A model generated the notes under the pieces. It was given only the letters and a program-made list of their open reading frames with translations. It was not told the DNA's origin and did not search any database. A program made the translations under genes and the position numbers. This document shows, piece after piece, positions 30,153 to 37,930 of a stretch of 64,000 nucleotides of DNA; position 1 is the first letter of the stretch, and every line of letters starts with the position of its first letter. The stretch is from Flavobacterium lipolyticum (GTDB lineage Bacteria; Bacteroidota; Bacteroidia; Flavobacteriales; Flavobacteriaceae): assembly GCF_020905335.1 (NCBI RefSeq), contig NZ_JAJJMN010000002.1:434001-498000 (forward strand), in the 5' to 3' direction.

Positions 30153-30187
30153 CAAGAAAGACATTGGCCGAAGTAATGTCTTTCTTG
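30153..30187. terminator. Bidirectional terminator between converging HTH and integrase genes
   Basis: CAAGAAAGACATT (30153-30165) and AATGTCTTTCTTG (30175-30187) pair perfectly over 13 bp around a nine-base loop. It sits between two converging genes. Confidence 0.8.
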
Positions 30188-30188
30188 C

Positions 30189-30201
30189 TTCACGTTATTT
30201 T
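30189..30201 (+). repeat. Isolated copy of the 14-bp array repeat
   Basis: TTCACGTTATTTT is a 13-base exact match to the repeat that forms the 44-bp-period array at 37931-38076, in the same orientation. It overlaps the integrase stop and directly follows the terminator. Confidence 0.6.
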
Positions 30202-31342
30202 ATTTTAAACTTATCCTCAAAGAAGCTTCTCTCTTCTTCTCATCAATTATTTTTGTGTATATCTGCGTAGTTTTTACACTCTTGTGACCAAGCATTTTAG
30301 AAACAGTAAAAATATCAGTTCCTGAGAATATCTGCAATGTTGCATAAGTGTGTCGAAAACAATGGAATGTAATATGTTTTGTAATTCCAGCTAGAGCAAT
30401 CCAAACAGGCAGTACTCTATCTACGTCCCATTTTTTTAAACCTTCAAATACTTTGTCATCTTCATTTGTTCTTTCGCCAAGGATTTCAAATGCCTCGTTT
30501 GAAATAGGCATAGTCTGAAGTCCTTCAGTTTTCTTTTGCTTAAATCTGATATAAAATCCGTCATCTTCCATATATTGGACTTCAGACCATGTAAGTTTGG
30601 CTATGTCTGAATATCGAAGCCCAGTCAATGTAGAGAACATAGAAATATTATACACAATCATATTTGAACATGGCGTTGCGAATAATTTCTTGGCTTCACT
30701 AAGTGTTAAAAAATTTCGCTGTGATTCCTTTTCTTTAATAGAATCAATTCCTGAATTAATATCATTTCTTAATTTTCCTTCTTTATAAGCTCTTTTAAGA
30801 GTAGTCTTAAGTTTGTTGTGATAGGAAAGGGCAGTATTTTGAGATAATGTTTCTCCTGTATTTCTTCTGCTTTTAGCTTTTAAGAGATATTCTTTAAAAT
30901 CATTCATCAGTATTACTGTCGTATTTTTAAAGCTAATATCTTGGTTTATAAGGAATGCTTCAAAGTGTGCTATAGCGCTATTCCAAATCTGCCTGTTGTT
31001 ACCTTCTTTTCTATCAGCAAAATTTTTGAAATACTCCAGAAATGATCCTCGTCCAATTCTTTTAAACTCCAGTTGCTCTTTCTCAAATTCAGAATATATA
31101 TCATCTTTACGAAGTTCATTTTGTCTGCGAATGTGAATTAATTCGGCCGTATGAAGATTCTCAATATTTGCGATCTTTTGAATTTGATTCTTTGGCTTTT
31201 GAAAAATATATATTTTTAGGAATTCCCGTCTTGTAAGCTTGTTTGTTTCAGTGTTCAGCAACGGCGGATAAAAATCCAGGTAAAGTGATATTTTTCCTTT
31301 TGAGATCACTTTTTTTCTTAATGATACATTAATCTTTTTCAT
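30200..31342 (-). CDS. Tyrosine recombinase (integrase), second copy in the region
   Basis: 380 residues with the Bacteroidota layout: an N-terminal arm-binding domain (about 1-85), a SAM-like core-binding domain (about 100-200) and a catalytic domain (about 212-370). Catalytic residues are visible: Arg in TGLRYSDI (243), His and Arg in HCFRHT (327, 330), His in LGHKS (353) and Tyr in QIYTKI (362). It overlaps by four bases the HTH/zinc-finger gene upstream, which implies co-expression. It is related to, but clearly different from, the integrase at 48160. It may belong to an older element placed in tandem beside the 17-kb element. The left end of that older element is not clear. Confidence 0.92.
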   Translation of the reverse strand: MKKINVSLRKKVISKGKISLYLDFYPPLLNTETNKLTRREFLKIYIFQKPKNQIQKIANIENLHTAELIHIRRQNELRKDDIYSEFEKEQLEFKRIGRGSFLEYFKNFADRKEGNNRQIWNSAIAHFEAFLINQDISFKNTTVILMNDFKEYLLKAKSRRNTGETLSQNTALSYHNKLKTTLKRAYKEGKLRNDINSGIDSIKEKESQRNFLTLSEAKKLFATPCSNMIVYNISMFSTLTGLRYSDIAKLTWSEVQYMEDDGFYIRFKQKKTEGLQTMPISNEAFEILGERTNEDDKVFEGLKKWDVDRVLPVWIALAGITKHITFHCFRHTYATLQIFSGTDIFTVSKMLGHKSVKTTQIYTKIIDEKKREASLRISLK

Positions 31343-31902
31343 ATTCTTTCTACATTAAATAAAATATCAATATCTTTTTTCGCAACGTAATTAAACTTTC
31401 CTATTGCATACTTGGCTATTCCATGCTTTTGAATGAGCGTATAAAGCCCTCCGGGTGATATTCCAAACTTCTGTTGAATTTGTGTTATATTATAACAATT
31501 GGCAAGTCCTGGAAATTCTTGAATAGGCCTTAGTAAAGATTCCTCCAGTGGAATGGAGAAAAAGCTATCCATATCACATCTTCGAATAACCGTTCTTGTT
31601 CCAAACTTGGCGATATCAAGCTCTCCTCTAGAGATAATTCTGTAAATGGTCCTCCTGCTTATTCCAAAGAGAAGGCTTGCCTGATTCACGCTAATGAAAT
31701 CCTTGGTTTTAACTATTTCAAGATTAGGATTTTTGGCAATTTCAGTCTGTCTGTTACTTTCTGTAATTTTTGACTGCCTTGTTCTTGATTTGTAGGCTCT
31801 GGAACCGCATTTAAGCGAGCAATAGAGCGTTTTTGTGGTGCGCGCTGTAAATTCTTCTTTACAGAAATCGCAGATTCTGGTAATCTTAATGTTTGAACTC
31901 AT
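31339..31902 (-). CDS. Zinc-finger plus HTH protein, integrase partner
   Basis: 187 residues. The N-terminus has two CxxC-like pairs (RICDFCKEEF and LYCSLKCGSRAYKSR), a treble-clef zinc finger. Residues about 72-125 are an excisionase-like helix-turn-helix (SVNQASLLFGISRRTIYRII). A second HTH-like segment (about 140-185: TQIQQKFGISPGGLYTLIQK) follows, so two DNA-binding heads are joined. The ATGA overlap with the integrase start marks a two-gene operon. It probably controls integration or excision, or the expression of the integrase. Repeated AGGTACAAA sites about 95-105 bases upstream are candidate operators. Confidence 0.8.
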   Translation of the reverse strand: MSSNIKITRICDFCKEEFTARTTKTLYCSLKCGSRAYKSRTRQSKITESNRQTEIAKNPNLEIVKTKDFISVNQASLLFGISRRTIYRIISRGELDIAKFGTRTVIRRCDMDSFFSIPLEESLLRPIQEFPGLANCYNITQIQQKFGISPGGLYTLIQKHGIAKYAIGKFNYVAKKDIDILFNVERI

Positions 31903-31978
31903 AGAAATGTGACTTTAAGTGTCCCACTGCGACTATGTGTGTCTCTATGTGCCATCATATGGCCAAAAAAAAATATTT

Positions 31979-32016
31979 TTTGTACTTCGTTTTTTGAGGT
32001 ACAAAGAAGGTACAAA
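31979..32016 (-). promoter_or_regulatory. Candidate operator or arm sites upstream of the HTH-integrase pair
   Basis: AGGTACAAA occurs at 31997-32005 and 32008-32016, exactly 11 bases (one helical turn) apart, with an inverted TTTGTAC at 31979-31985. Such spacing suits cooperative binding by the HTH protein or integrase. Confidence 0.5.
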
Positions 32017-32061
32017 TTTAAACAAAACATCACTTAATATCCAAAAGAAAAAGTAATTAAA

Positions 32062-32102
32062 AAACGAGTTAAAATATTGTTTATAAATACTTTAACTCGT
32101 TT
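32062..32102. terminator. Perfect 12-bp inverted repeat with a long loop
   Basis: AAACGAGTTAAA (32062-32073) and TTTAACTCGTTT (32091-32102), 17-base loop. AT-rich and without a strong T run, so it may be a weak terminator or a structural boundary just outside the left end of the 17-kb element. Confidence 0.5.
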
Positions 32103-32124
32103 GTTTGTAGTTGTTTTGTCCTGC

Positions 32125-32138
32125 TACTTTCCAATACA
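32125..32138 (-). other. Left core-like attachment repeat of the mnmE element
   Basis: On the minus strand TGTATTGGAAAGTA, against TGTATTGGGAAGTA at the end of mnmE. One mismatch in 14. Confidence 0.65.
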
Positions 32139-32179
32139 ATAAGTAATATTGCTTAATTTTAAAGGGTTTAGAAGAGTAG

Positions 32180-32197
32180 AGGTGTACATAGGGTGTA
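32180..32197 (+). promoter_or_regulatory. Left arm-like integrase site
   Basis: AGGTGTACATAGGGTGTA, 15 of 18 bases identical (all differences are transitions) to the site at 49320-49337, same orientation. It lies 41 bases inside the left core. Confidence 0.6.
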
Positions 32198-32325
32198 GTT
32201 ATTTGATTAAGGATATAGTAATTAATGGTAGTAAAAAAGAATGCTCTTGCTTACGTTTAATTTCGGTAAAACTAGGTGCGATAAAAACAATAATTCTCTT
32301 AAATCTATAAAAGGCTATAAACGCC

Positions 32326-33306
32326 TTACTTGCTATTGTTTATGTTTTTTAGCTTAGTCACTATTTCTCGATATTTTTCGTCATAGATAATTTGTTTTTT
32401 TAAAGGATTAAATAAAATTTTAAAGCTTTGATTTAGGCATGTAATGATTCCGCTCAATTGAGGGTTATTGTAAAATTCTCCAAGAATTGTCCATTCTTTA
32501 CCTAAATTCAACTGTTTAAATTCGGGAATGTATTTTACTTCTTCATAGTCAATTAATATCGCTGATTTTCCTTTAAAATATTCTTCGAATTCGTCATGGT
32601 TAACTCCAGTTCCAAAATCTATGTCAATACATAGAAAGTATGGCATGTTGAATGATTCAATAATTTCATTGTACTTAGTTAACTTTTTTGTTATTTCGTT
32701 CGGATAAGAATTTTGTTCCTGTTCAATTTTTCCAATTTTGTATTCTATTGAATTTATATTTCCCCAACAACTTACAAATTGGTGATTAGAGTTATTTGAT
32801 AAAACTGTGAAATAAAAATTTTCACTTATCAAAATTTTATCTCCAATTTTAGGTTTACTCTTAAAAATCCACTCACTAAGTTTAGTGACAATTGACTTTA
32901 TATTGTAGGTTTCGGGTTCGAAATATTCTTGAATAAATGAAATGCGGATTATATAATGGGCCTGAATTTTTTTAATATGTTCAATTAGTGAATTTTCGAA
33001 ATCACTTCTTATTTGATCTGATTTACTTTGACCAAGTCTATAAACGTCACAGATTATTTCCGATGTAGAACAGTTTAATGTCCAATCGGGTGTTTTCGAA
33101 TTTATTTTTTTATCATAAATAGACTCAATATGCAATGCATTAAATAATTCGCCAAATTTAATTTCTGAAATTGTCGACAAGAAATTTCTTTTATCTTTTT
33201 CAATTTCCAATTTTTTAATTAACCTCCTTTTATTTATTTCCGAAAATTTTGATAGGCGCCCAATTATGTCAGGGTGGTATTCTTTATAAAGTTCTAATAA
33301 TGACAT
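32326..33306 (-). CDS. Unknown cargo protein, possibly nuclease-like
   Basis: 326 residues. No signal peptide or membrane segment. The segment about 45-95 (ISEIKFGELFNALHIESIYD, then TPDWTLNCSTSEIICDVYRL) has the strand order of a PD-(D/E)XK nuclease fold: a Glu on a helix, then PDW, then a D-x-Y motif where D/E-x-K would be expected. The key Lys is therefore missing or displaced. The C-terminal half (about 200-326) has aromatic-rich strands (PYFLCIDIDFGTG). It is the cargo gene nearest the left end of the element, with long gaps on both sides, and is transcribed alone. The nuclease idea is weak; the family is not recognised. Confidence 0.6.
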   Translation of the reverse strand: MSLLELYKEYHPDIIGRLSKFSEINKRRLIKKLEIEKDKRNFLSTISEIKFGELFNALHIESIYDKKINSKTPDWTLNCSTSEIICDVYRLGQSKSDQIRSDFENSLIEHIKKIQAHYIIRISFIQEYFEPETYNIKSIVTKLSEWIFKSKPKIGDKILISENFYFTVLSNNSNHQFVSCWGNINSIEYKIGKIEQEQNSYPNEITKKLTKYNEIIESFNMPYFLCIDIDFGTGVNHDEFEEYFKGKSAILIDYEEVKYIPEFKQLNLGKEWTILGEFYNNPQLSGIITCLNQSFKILFNPLKKQIIYDEKYREIVTKLKNINNSK

Positions 33307-33451
33307 TTAAGTGATGGTTAAGACTTTTTTTTTATGACTTTTGCCGTTTTGCTGTTTTGAGAAATTTTCTCGCTTGATGAAAGTATATTTTAAAACGGCA
33401 GTTCCATAAGATTTGTAAATCTCTATGTAAGTTAACAGTTGGACGTTTAGA

Positions 33452-34306
33452 TTATTCTCTTAATGTATATGCTTTAATATCTGTCCCTGTAATTCTAAAA
33501 TCAGTCTTAGTGTCTAAATAGTTTGATATGCTAAAAGGTTCAATGTGACATTTGTTTAAATGATTGATTAGTTGATTTAGTAAAGTGCCGATACAATTTA
33601 CACCCGGTTTTTTAACTTCAATAAGTGTTTTTATCATAGAAGTTTCATCTTCCAGCATCGGAACTATAATTCCATCTTTAATTTCTCCAAATAAATAATA
33701 ACCATAATTTAAAACGTAAATATCATTTGGCATATATTTATGGTCATCACTAACTTCTAAATTTTCTATTTTTTCTTCGTCGATAGCAAAGATGAACGAA
33801 AACAATGGATTCTTAAATTTTCGTTCTGACGTCATGTTAATAAGATCGGAGATTAGTGTATTATTAGAAATTTTATTTCCAAATGCTGTATTACTAATTA
33901 GTTTACGTTGCATATCTTCTTTTAAATGTCTAATTTTTTTTCCAAATTCTATCGGGTCTTTGCTCCTCAAAGTTTTTTTTATCTCTCCAACAGCAAGAAC
34001 CGATTCAATAGGGTAGAATACAGTTTCATTGCTTGATTCAAAGAATTTAGGAGTATTTAATCTATCAAAAATTATGATATCAAATTGATTACTTACTTTG
34101 CCTTGGGAATTAATAATATGACCTTGTTTAACTAAATATCTTTCAGGTAAAAAAAGGCTTATTTTTTCGCGTATTAAATTTTCAACTTCATCACCTGAAG
34201 TTTTTATATTTCCAGCATTATGAATAGATTTAGACTTTCTTTTGGCTTCATTTATTTCACCAATTATATTTTCAATAATCTCTTTAAATTTTAATTCTTT
34301 AATCAT
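33452..34306 (-). CDS. DUF6602-type predicted nuclease
   Basis: 284 residues. Residues about 25-150 match the DUF6602 pattern: GDEVENLIREKISLFLPERY, then LVKQGHIINSQGKVSNQFDI, then an IIFDRLNTPKFF loop and PIESVLAVGEIKKTL. The D of QFDIIIFD and the E-x-K of GEIKK fit a PD-(D/E)XK active site. DUF6602 proteins are common in accessory and defence regions; their substrate is not established. The gene is a separate unit with long gaps on both sides, fitting cargo that was acquired piece by piece. Confidence 0.7.
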   Translation of the reverse strand: MIKELKFKEIIENIIGEINEAKRKSKSIHNAGNIKTSGDEVENLIREKISLFLPERYLVKQGHIINSQGKVSNQFDIIIFDRLNTPKFFESSNETVFYPIESVLAVGEIKKTLRSKDPIEFGKKIRHLKEDMQRKLISNTAFGNKISNNTLISDLINMTSERKFKNPLFSFIFAIDEEKIENLEVSDDHKYMPNDIYVLNYGYYLFGEIKDGIIVPMLEDETSMIKTLIEVKKPGVNCIGTLLNQLINHLNKCHIEPFSISNYLDTKTDFRITGTDIKAYTLRE

Positions 34307-34335
34307 ATTTTAATTTATTTGGTGGTTTTAAGGTT

Positions 34336-34457
34336 GTCTTAGCGTTAAGGTTCTCATTCTTCTTGATGTTTACAAGTTATGAAAACGGTTATTTTAAGCT
34401 TATCGAAAATAGGAATTAAAAACGATAATTCCACAGAACTTGCAAACAGCTAAAGAC
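34336..34457. repeat. Two-part imperfect inverted repeat after a cargo gene
   Basis: Outer arms GTCTTAGC (34336-34343) and GCTAAAGAC (34449-34457); inner arms TGTTTACAAGTTATG (34367-34381) and CAGAACTTGCAAACA (34434-34448, 13 of 15 paired). On the minus strand it directly follows the cargo gene ending at 34481. The layout recalls integron attC sites, but the consensus boxes are not exact. Confidence 0.5.
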
Positions 34458-34480
34458 GTATGTTATTATCAGTGTTTTAT

Positions 34481-35083
34481 TTATACTTTCCAAGCTATTG
34501 CTTTTATTGGAAACAGCTCAATTTCCCCTTTTTTTGTTTTCCATTCGAGTAGTTTTCCTTTTACGGTTAATTTAGCTTCTCCGTAAATTAAAAGTCTTTG
34601 TTGAGAAATGTGGGTAATTTGAATATTTGCGGAGTTGTGTTTGAGCTTCCCATTAATTGAAAGAACTACAGGATAATTCTCATTGTTAGTGTTAAATATT
34701 CCAGTAATTTCACCGTCTTCTGAATCTACTTCAATTTCGAAATCAATATAAGGCAATGGTTGTGGGGATGTAATATCACCTTCTGTTCCCCATTTTCCAC
34801 TTAGATATTTTCTTAATTTTAGTCTTTTCTTACTATAATTTTTATAAAAGAAGTAACTAACTAAGCTTAATGCTGTTATTATAGATAATATCAGAGAGAA
34901 AGTACTAATATAATCGGAGTATGTTATTTCTGAATTTTTATTTTCTAAACTTGTTGTTCTAATTTGTAAATCTTGTATTGTAGAACTTTTTAGTTTATTC
35001 AACTCTGATTTTATTTCATTAGATTTCTCAAGTACTAATATTCGATTTTGCAATTCTAAAATCAAAGAATCCCTTTCTCTCAT
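34481..35083 (-). CDS. Unknown coiled-coil membrane protein, cargo
   Basis: 200 residues. Residues 1-50 form a coiled coil (heptads in LILELQNRILVLEKSNEIKS). A single membrane helix follows at about 58-80 (FSLILSIITALSLVSYFFY), then a basic stop-transfer stretch (KNYSKKRLKLRK). A soluble beta-rich domain (about 90-200) contains WGTEGDITSPQPLPYIDFEI and repeated KLTVKGKLLEWK-like strands. No family is recognised. It lies downstream of AbiTii on the same strand, separated by an inverted repeat. A membrane-bound defence effector is one possibility from context only. Confidence 0.6.
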   Translation of the reverse strand: MRERDSLILELQNRILVLEKSNEIKSELNKLKSSTIQDLQIRTTSLENKNSEITYSDYISTFSLILSIITALSLVSYFFYKNYSKKRLKLRKYLSGKWGTEGDITSPQPLPYIDFEIEVDSEDGEITGIFNTNNENYPVVLSINGKLKHNSANIQITHISQQRLLIYGEAKLTVKGKLLEWKTKKGEIELFPIKAIAWKV

Positions 35084-35121
35084 CTATTTCTGTATTTTTG
35101 TTGCATTAGTGATAAAGTTTC

Positions 35122-35231
35122 GCGGTTTTGCGAGGTGGCAAACTTCGTAATCAAGTTCTTTAAGCTAAGGTATTTCTTGTAATAAATAAATGTGCGATTA
35201 GCAGCATAATTCAAAATCTCGTAAAAACCGC
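35122..35231. repeat. Imperfect inverted repeat after the AbiTii gene
   Basis: Arms GCGGTTTTGCGAG (35122-35134) and CTCGTAAAAACCGC (35218-35231). On the minus strand it begins 16 bases after the AbiTii stop with CTCCTAACAGCGG. Same attC-like layout as after the next cargo gene, with different sequence. Confidence 0.55.
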
Positions 35232-35246
35232 TGTTAGGAGCAGTAT

Positions 35247-36119
35247 TTACAAATAGTCTTGAAGCTTTTCTATAATTACGGGTAATTGTAATTCCATTCC
35301 TTTTTCAACCACTTTAGTAGATAATTTACCAAGCCAATTTAGAACTTTCTTTCCAATTCCTTTTTTGTCTTCTTGTTCAAGAATACCTTTTAATTCATTT
35401 GTTTCGTTAGAATCTACACCTAATTTTTGAAGTTCATTAATAAGTTCTTCAATTTTTTGATCAGCAACTATACTCTGATTTATATTATCACCAACTGCGA
35501 TATTTGAGTTTGAATTATTACCATAAATATTTTGAGTAATTATATTTTGGACTTTCTGATTATTAGCATTCGAATCTACATAATCATTTTCTAAGTTCGG
35601 AAATTTTTCATTGAGTTCTAAAAGAGTATCAAGTAATCTTTGTTTTGTTTGTTCCAATATATAATCTATTTGTGATAATTGAATTCTTCTTTTGATAGCA
35701 ATTATACTGTCACCTTCGTCTGTCATTTTTTTGAAGTGATTTGTCAAATCCATTGGGAAATATTCATAGCCATATTGATTTTTTCCGCTTTGACTTTGTC
35801 CAAGTTCTAAAGTACCAATGCTTTGAGTAATTCTCATTTCATTAAAAGAATGGTCGCCAGCTAAATCTTTAATTGAAGTTACATCCATAGGAATCGTTTT
35901 TGTTCCTTGAAAAGGAATTGATACTTCAGCATAAATATCACAGGGAATAATTCTATGTTTTGGTAATTTGCGACCTTTGTAGCCTCCATTAATTTCTCCG
36001 ACAAGCCATTCTTTAAAATCGTTATTATTTATTTTATAGGCAATAATTTTTGCTCTTGTCAGAGCTTGGCTTAAACTTATTTTGTCAAACGTTAAATCTT
36101 CAATGAGTTGTTTTATCAT
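35247..36119 (-). CDS. AbiTii-domain abortive-infection protein
   Basis: 290 residues. The N-terminus (about 1-90) matches the AbiTii domain: IEDLTFDKISLSQALTRAKI, then NNNDFKEWLVGEINGGYKG. The middle (about 150-185) is helical. A Gly/Asn-rich strand (NIYGNNSNSNIAVGDNINQS, about 203-222) follows, of the type that often links sensor and effector parts in defence proteins. The C-terminus (about 230-290) is helical with an amphipathic stretch (KKVLNWLGKLSTKVVEKG). AbiTii domains are associated with abortive infection against phage; the mechanism is not established. Its upstream region is a copy of that in front of the HNH-like gene at 36598, so both may respond to the same signal. Confidence 0.75.
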   Translation of the reverse strand: MIKQLIEDLTFDKISLSQALTRAKIIAYKINNNDFKEWLVGEINGGYKGRKLPKHRIIPCDIYAEVSIPFQGTKTIPMDVTSIKDLAGDHSFNEMRITQSIGTLELGQSQSGKNQYGYEYFPMDLTNHFKKMTDEGDSIIAIKRRIQLSQIDYILEQTKQRLLDTLLELNEKFPNLENDYVDSNANNQKVQNIITQNIYGNNSNSNIAVGDNINQSIVADQKIEELINELQKLGVDSNETNELKGILEQEDKKGIGKKVLNWLGKLSTKVVEKGMELQLPVIIEKLQDYL

Positions 36120-36156
36120 CAGGCTTTCTTTAAAATTGTCACTAACTTATTTATTC

Positions 36157-36535
36157 GAGCTATACAGTGGCTCCACTAAGACCAAAATGAATTGTCTTTA
36201 CATCATAAGTCAATATTTCTTTCTAGCGAATATAGGAAATATCTTTATTAATTTATTTACTGTTTTAAAGATAAATTATACTATTTATTTATATAGTATA
36301 TTTTCAAATTAGAAGCATTTTTTTTATGATTTATAAAACCAACAGGAAACAAAATATTCATAAAAAAGTCCGAAAAAGATTTGATATAAAAGTAGAATAT
36401 AAAAAAATCCTACCGAAGCAGGATTTAAAATATAGTTACTTAAGGTATAACCCTATAATCATTAAGGCTAGCACAAAAAATAACTCAACTAACCATTTAA
36501 TCATATCTGTTTTCGTATCAGATAAACCTTTTGCT
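36157..36535. repeat. Leader module, copy 1 (upstream of AbiTii)
   Basis: Roughly 380 bases closely similar to 37427-37813 in the same orientation. Shared landmarks are a GAGC...GCTCC mini-hairpin, ATATAGGAAATATCTTTATT, TATTTATATAGTATATTTT, AAAAAAGTCCGAAAAAGA, a UUCG-loop terminator and a small TM reading frame. It fills the gap between the AbiTii and HNH-like genes; no full gene is in it. Confidence 0.8.
36405..36426 (-). terminator. UUCG-loop terminator in leader copy 1
   Basis: On the minus strand AAATCCTGC, loop TTCG, GTAGGATTT, followed by a T run. Ends the small TM remnant. Confidence 0.8.
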
Positions 36536-36540
36536 AAAAC
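36436..36540 (-). pseudogene. Remnant of a small single-TM protein
   Basis: 34 open codons before the TAA at 36436-36438 (LAKGLSDTKTDMIKWLVELF, then FVLALMIIGLYLK), bounded upstream by an in-frame stop. It matches residues about 13-46 of the intact protein at 37721-37861 but lacks the N-terminus. A 22-residue product from the internal ATG at 36504 is possible. Confidence 0.65.
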
Positions 36541-36597
36541 TTACAACTTAAATTAAGCCAATTGCCCAAATCTATTGTAGCAAGTATTAGCGGTAGT

Positions 36598-37356
36598 TTA
36601 TATATTAAAAAAGGTATTCAAAAATTCCACTTCTTTTCCATTTGGTAGGTGCATTGTAATCATCTCATTTTCTTTCAATGAAAGTTTTTTTATTACTTCA
36701 GTGATTTTGTGTTCTGGAGAATTCACATATATCATAAATTGTAAGCTATCCATTAAAAACATATAACCATTTAAACCTGATTTTGTTTTAATCCTCCTCG
36801 GTTCTGCGATTAAATTTTCAAGGTTGTTATTAGCTCTCATAAACGATGTAATAACTATTGGATATTCATTCTCTGATACTTTTTCATTATTCAAAAGTAT
36901 ATTTCTAATTCTTTCTTCGTGTTTTTTACCAAGATTTACGTGATTAAAAAACGGTCTATTAGTGACACTTGCTCTCCATAGAATGGATAAATAGAAATTC
37001 TTTATTTTAGTATAATCAAAATTTTTACAAATGCTATATTCTGCACCATCATTAGGATTTTGATAGTTTTCGCATTTTGGTGAAACATCTATAGGTAATT
37101 CACCACCATATATCGCTTTTTGAGAATAGGATTCATATATTCCTCCAAGAATTTTATTGTCGCAATTTTCACATAAAATATTTCTATCATAATCTTCAAT
37201 TTGCGTTTTTTTGGTTTTAAATTCTTTTGAGTCTAAATTATATATTACTTGATAAAATGCATTTTCATCATTTTTCATTTTTTTGAACATAAATTTTGGT
37301 ATAATATGAGACTTTACCAATTTACCTTCACTTTCACATAATTTGCAAATATTCAT
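36598..37356 (-). CDS. HNH-like zinc-binding protein, cargo
   Basis: 252 residues. The head ICKLCESEGKLVKSHIIPKF resembles HNH-type domains (CxxC then SHIIP), and a second knuckle ILCENCDNKILGG (about 60-72) can complete a zinc site. Many accessory-region proteins share this head; a DNA or RNA nuclease role is plausible but the catalytic Asn/His set is not fully clear. The remainder (about 100-252) is a mixed fold with ending MITMHLPNGKEVEFLN. Upstream it carries the same leader as AbiTii, and a small TM gene precedes it, so it looks like a cassette with its own control region. Confidence 0.65.
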   Translation of the reverse strand: MNICKLCESEGKLVKSHIIPKFMFKKMKNDENAFYQVIYNLDSKEFKTKKTQIEDYDRNILCENCDNKILGGIYESYSQKAIYGGELPIDVSPKCENYQNPNDGAEYSICKNFDYTKIKNFYLSILWRASVTNRPFFNHVNLGKKHEERIRNILLNNEKVSENEYPIVITSFMRANNNLENLIAEPRRIKTKSGLNGYMFLMDSLQFMIYVNSPEHKITEVIKKLSLKENEMITMHLPNGKEVEFLNTFFNI

Positions 37357-37426
37357 ATAAAACTTTTATATTTTTGTAATACGATTTCTCCGATTCTGAC
37401 GATAAATTACCTCTAAATTATTTACT

Positions 37427-37813
37427 GGAGCTATAAAATGGCTCCAAGAAGACTAAAATTAATAATCTTTATGTCATAAGTTTGCACTTATTTCAAGCTA
37501 ATATAGGAAATATCTTTATTTAATTTATAGCTACTTATAGATAAAATATACCAATTATTTATATAGTATATTTTTAAAATTAAGCCATATTTTTAAAGCG
37601 AAGCGTGGGTAGAATTATTACGAAAGAGATAAACGAAATATTTATAAAAAAGTCCGAAAAAGAATTGCTTTAAAAGTTAGAATATAAAAAAATCCTACCG
37701 AAGTAGGATTTAAAATATAGTTACTTAAAGTATAGGCCTATAATCATTAATGCTAGCACAAAAAATAACCCAAGTAACCATTTAATCATTTCAGTTTTTG
37801 TATTTGCGAAATC
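37427..37813. repeat. Leader module, copy 2 (upstream of the HNH-like gene)
   Basis: The partner of 36157-36535. It contains GGAGC...GCTCC, the shared AT-rich blocks, a UUCG-loop terminator and most of an intact small TM gene. The duplication encloses the HNH-like gene, so recombination between copies could delete or swap it. Confidence 0.8.
37690..37711 (-). terminator. UUCG-loop terminator in leader copy 2
   Basis: On the minus strand AAATCCTAC, loop TTCG, GTAGGATTT, then seven T. It lies ten bases after the stop of the small TM gene. Confidence 0.85.
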
Positions 37814-37861
37814 TTCTTTTGATGCTAAATATCTAGTACTCTTTTTTATCTTTTTATTCAT
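37721..37861 (-). CDS. Small single-TM protein, 46 residues
   Basis: ATG at 37859-37861, stop at 37721-37723. The protein starts MNKKIKKSTRYLASKEDFAN, then TKTEMIKW, and ends in one membrane helix (LLGLFFVLALMIIGLYFK). It has an intact relative at 38534-38680 and a truncated one at 36436-36540, and each lies directly upstream of a cargo gene on the same strand. The conserved pattern (RxL.S/T-K/R-E/Q-D then a helix) and repeated position argue that it is a real gene despite its size. It could be a membrane sensor, toxin or antitoxin; nothing in the sequence decides. Confidence 0.65.
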   Translation of the reverse strand: MNKKIKKSTRYLASKEDFANTKTEMIKWLLGLFFVLALMIIGLYFK

Positions 37862-37930
37862 TTAAGAGTTGATTTGGTAGTTATAATTTTATTTTTTTTA
37901 ATTCCACGAGTGCAAATGTGCATCCTTTAA

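Noticed and set aside
36326..36556. A 76-codon plus-strand frame in leader copy 1
   Set aside because: The frame is not kept in the second copy of the leader; the conserved coding signal there is the small TM protein on the minus strand.
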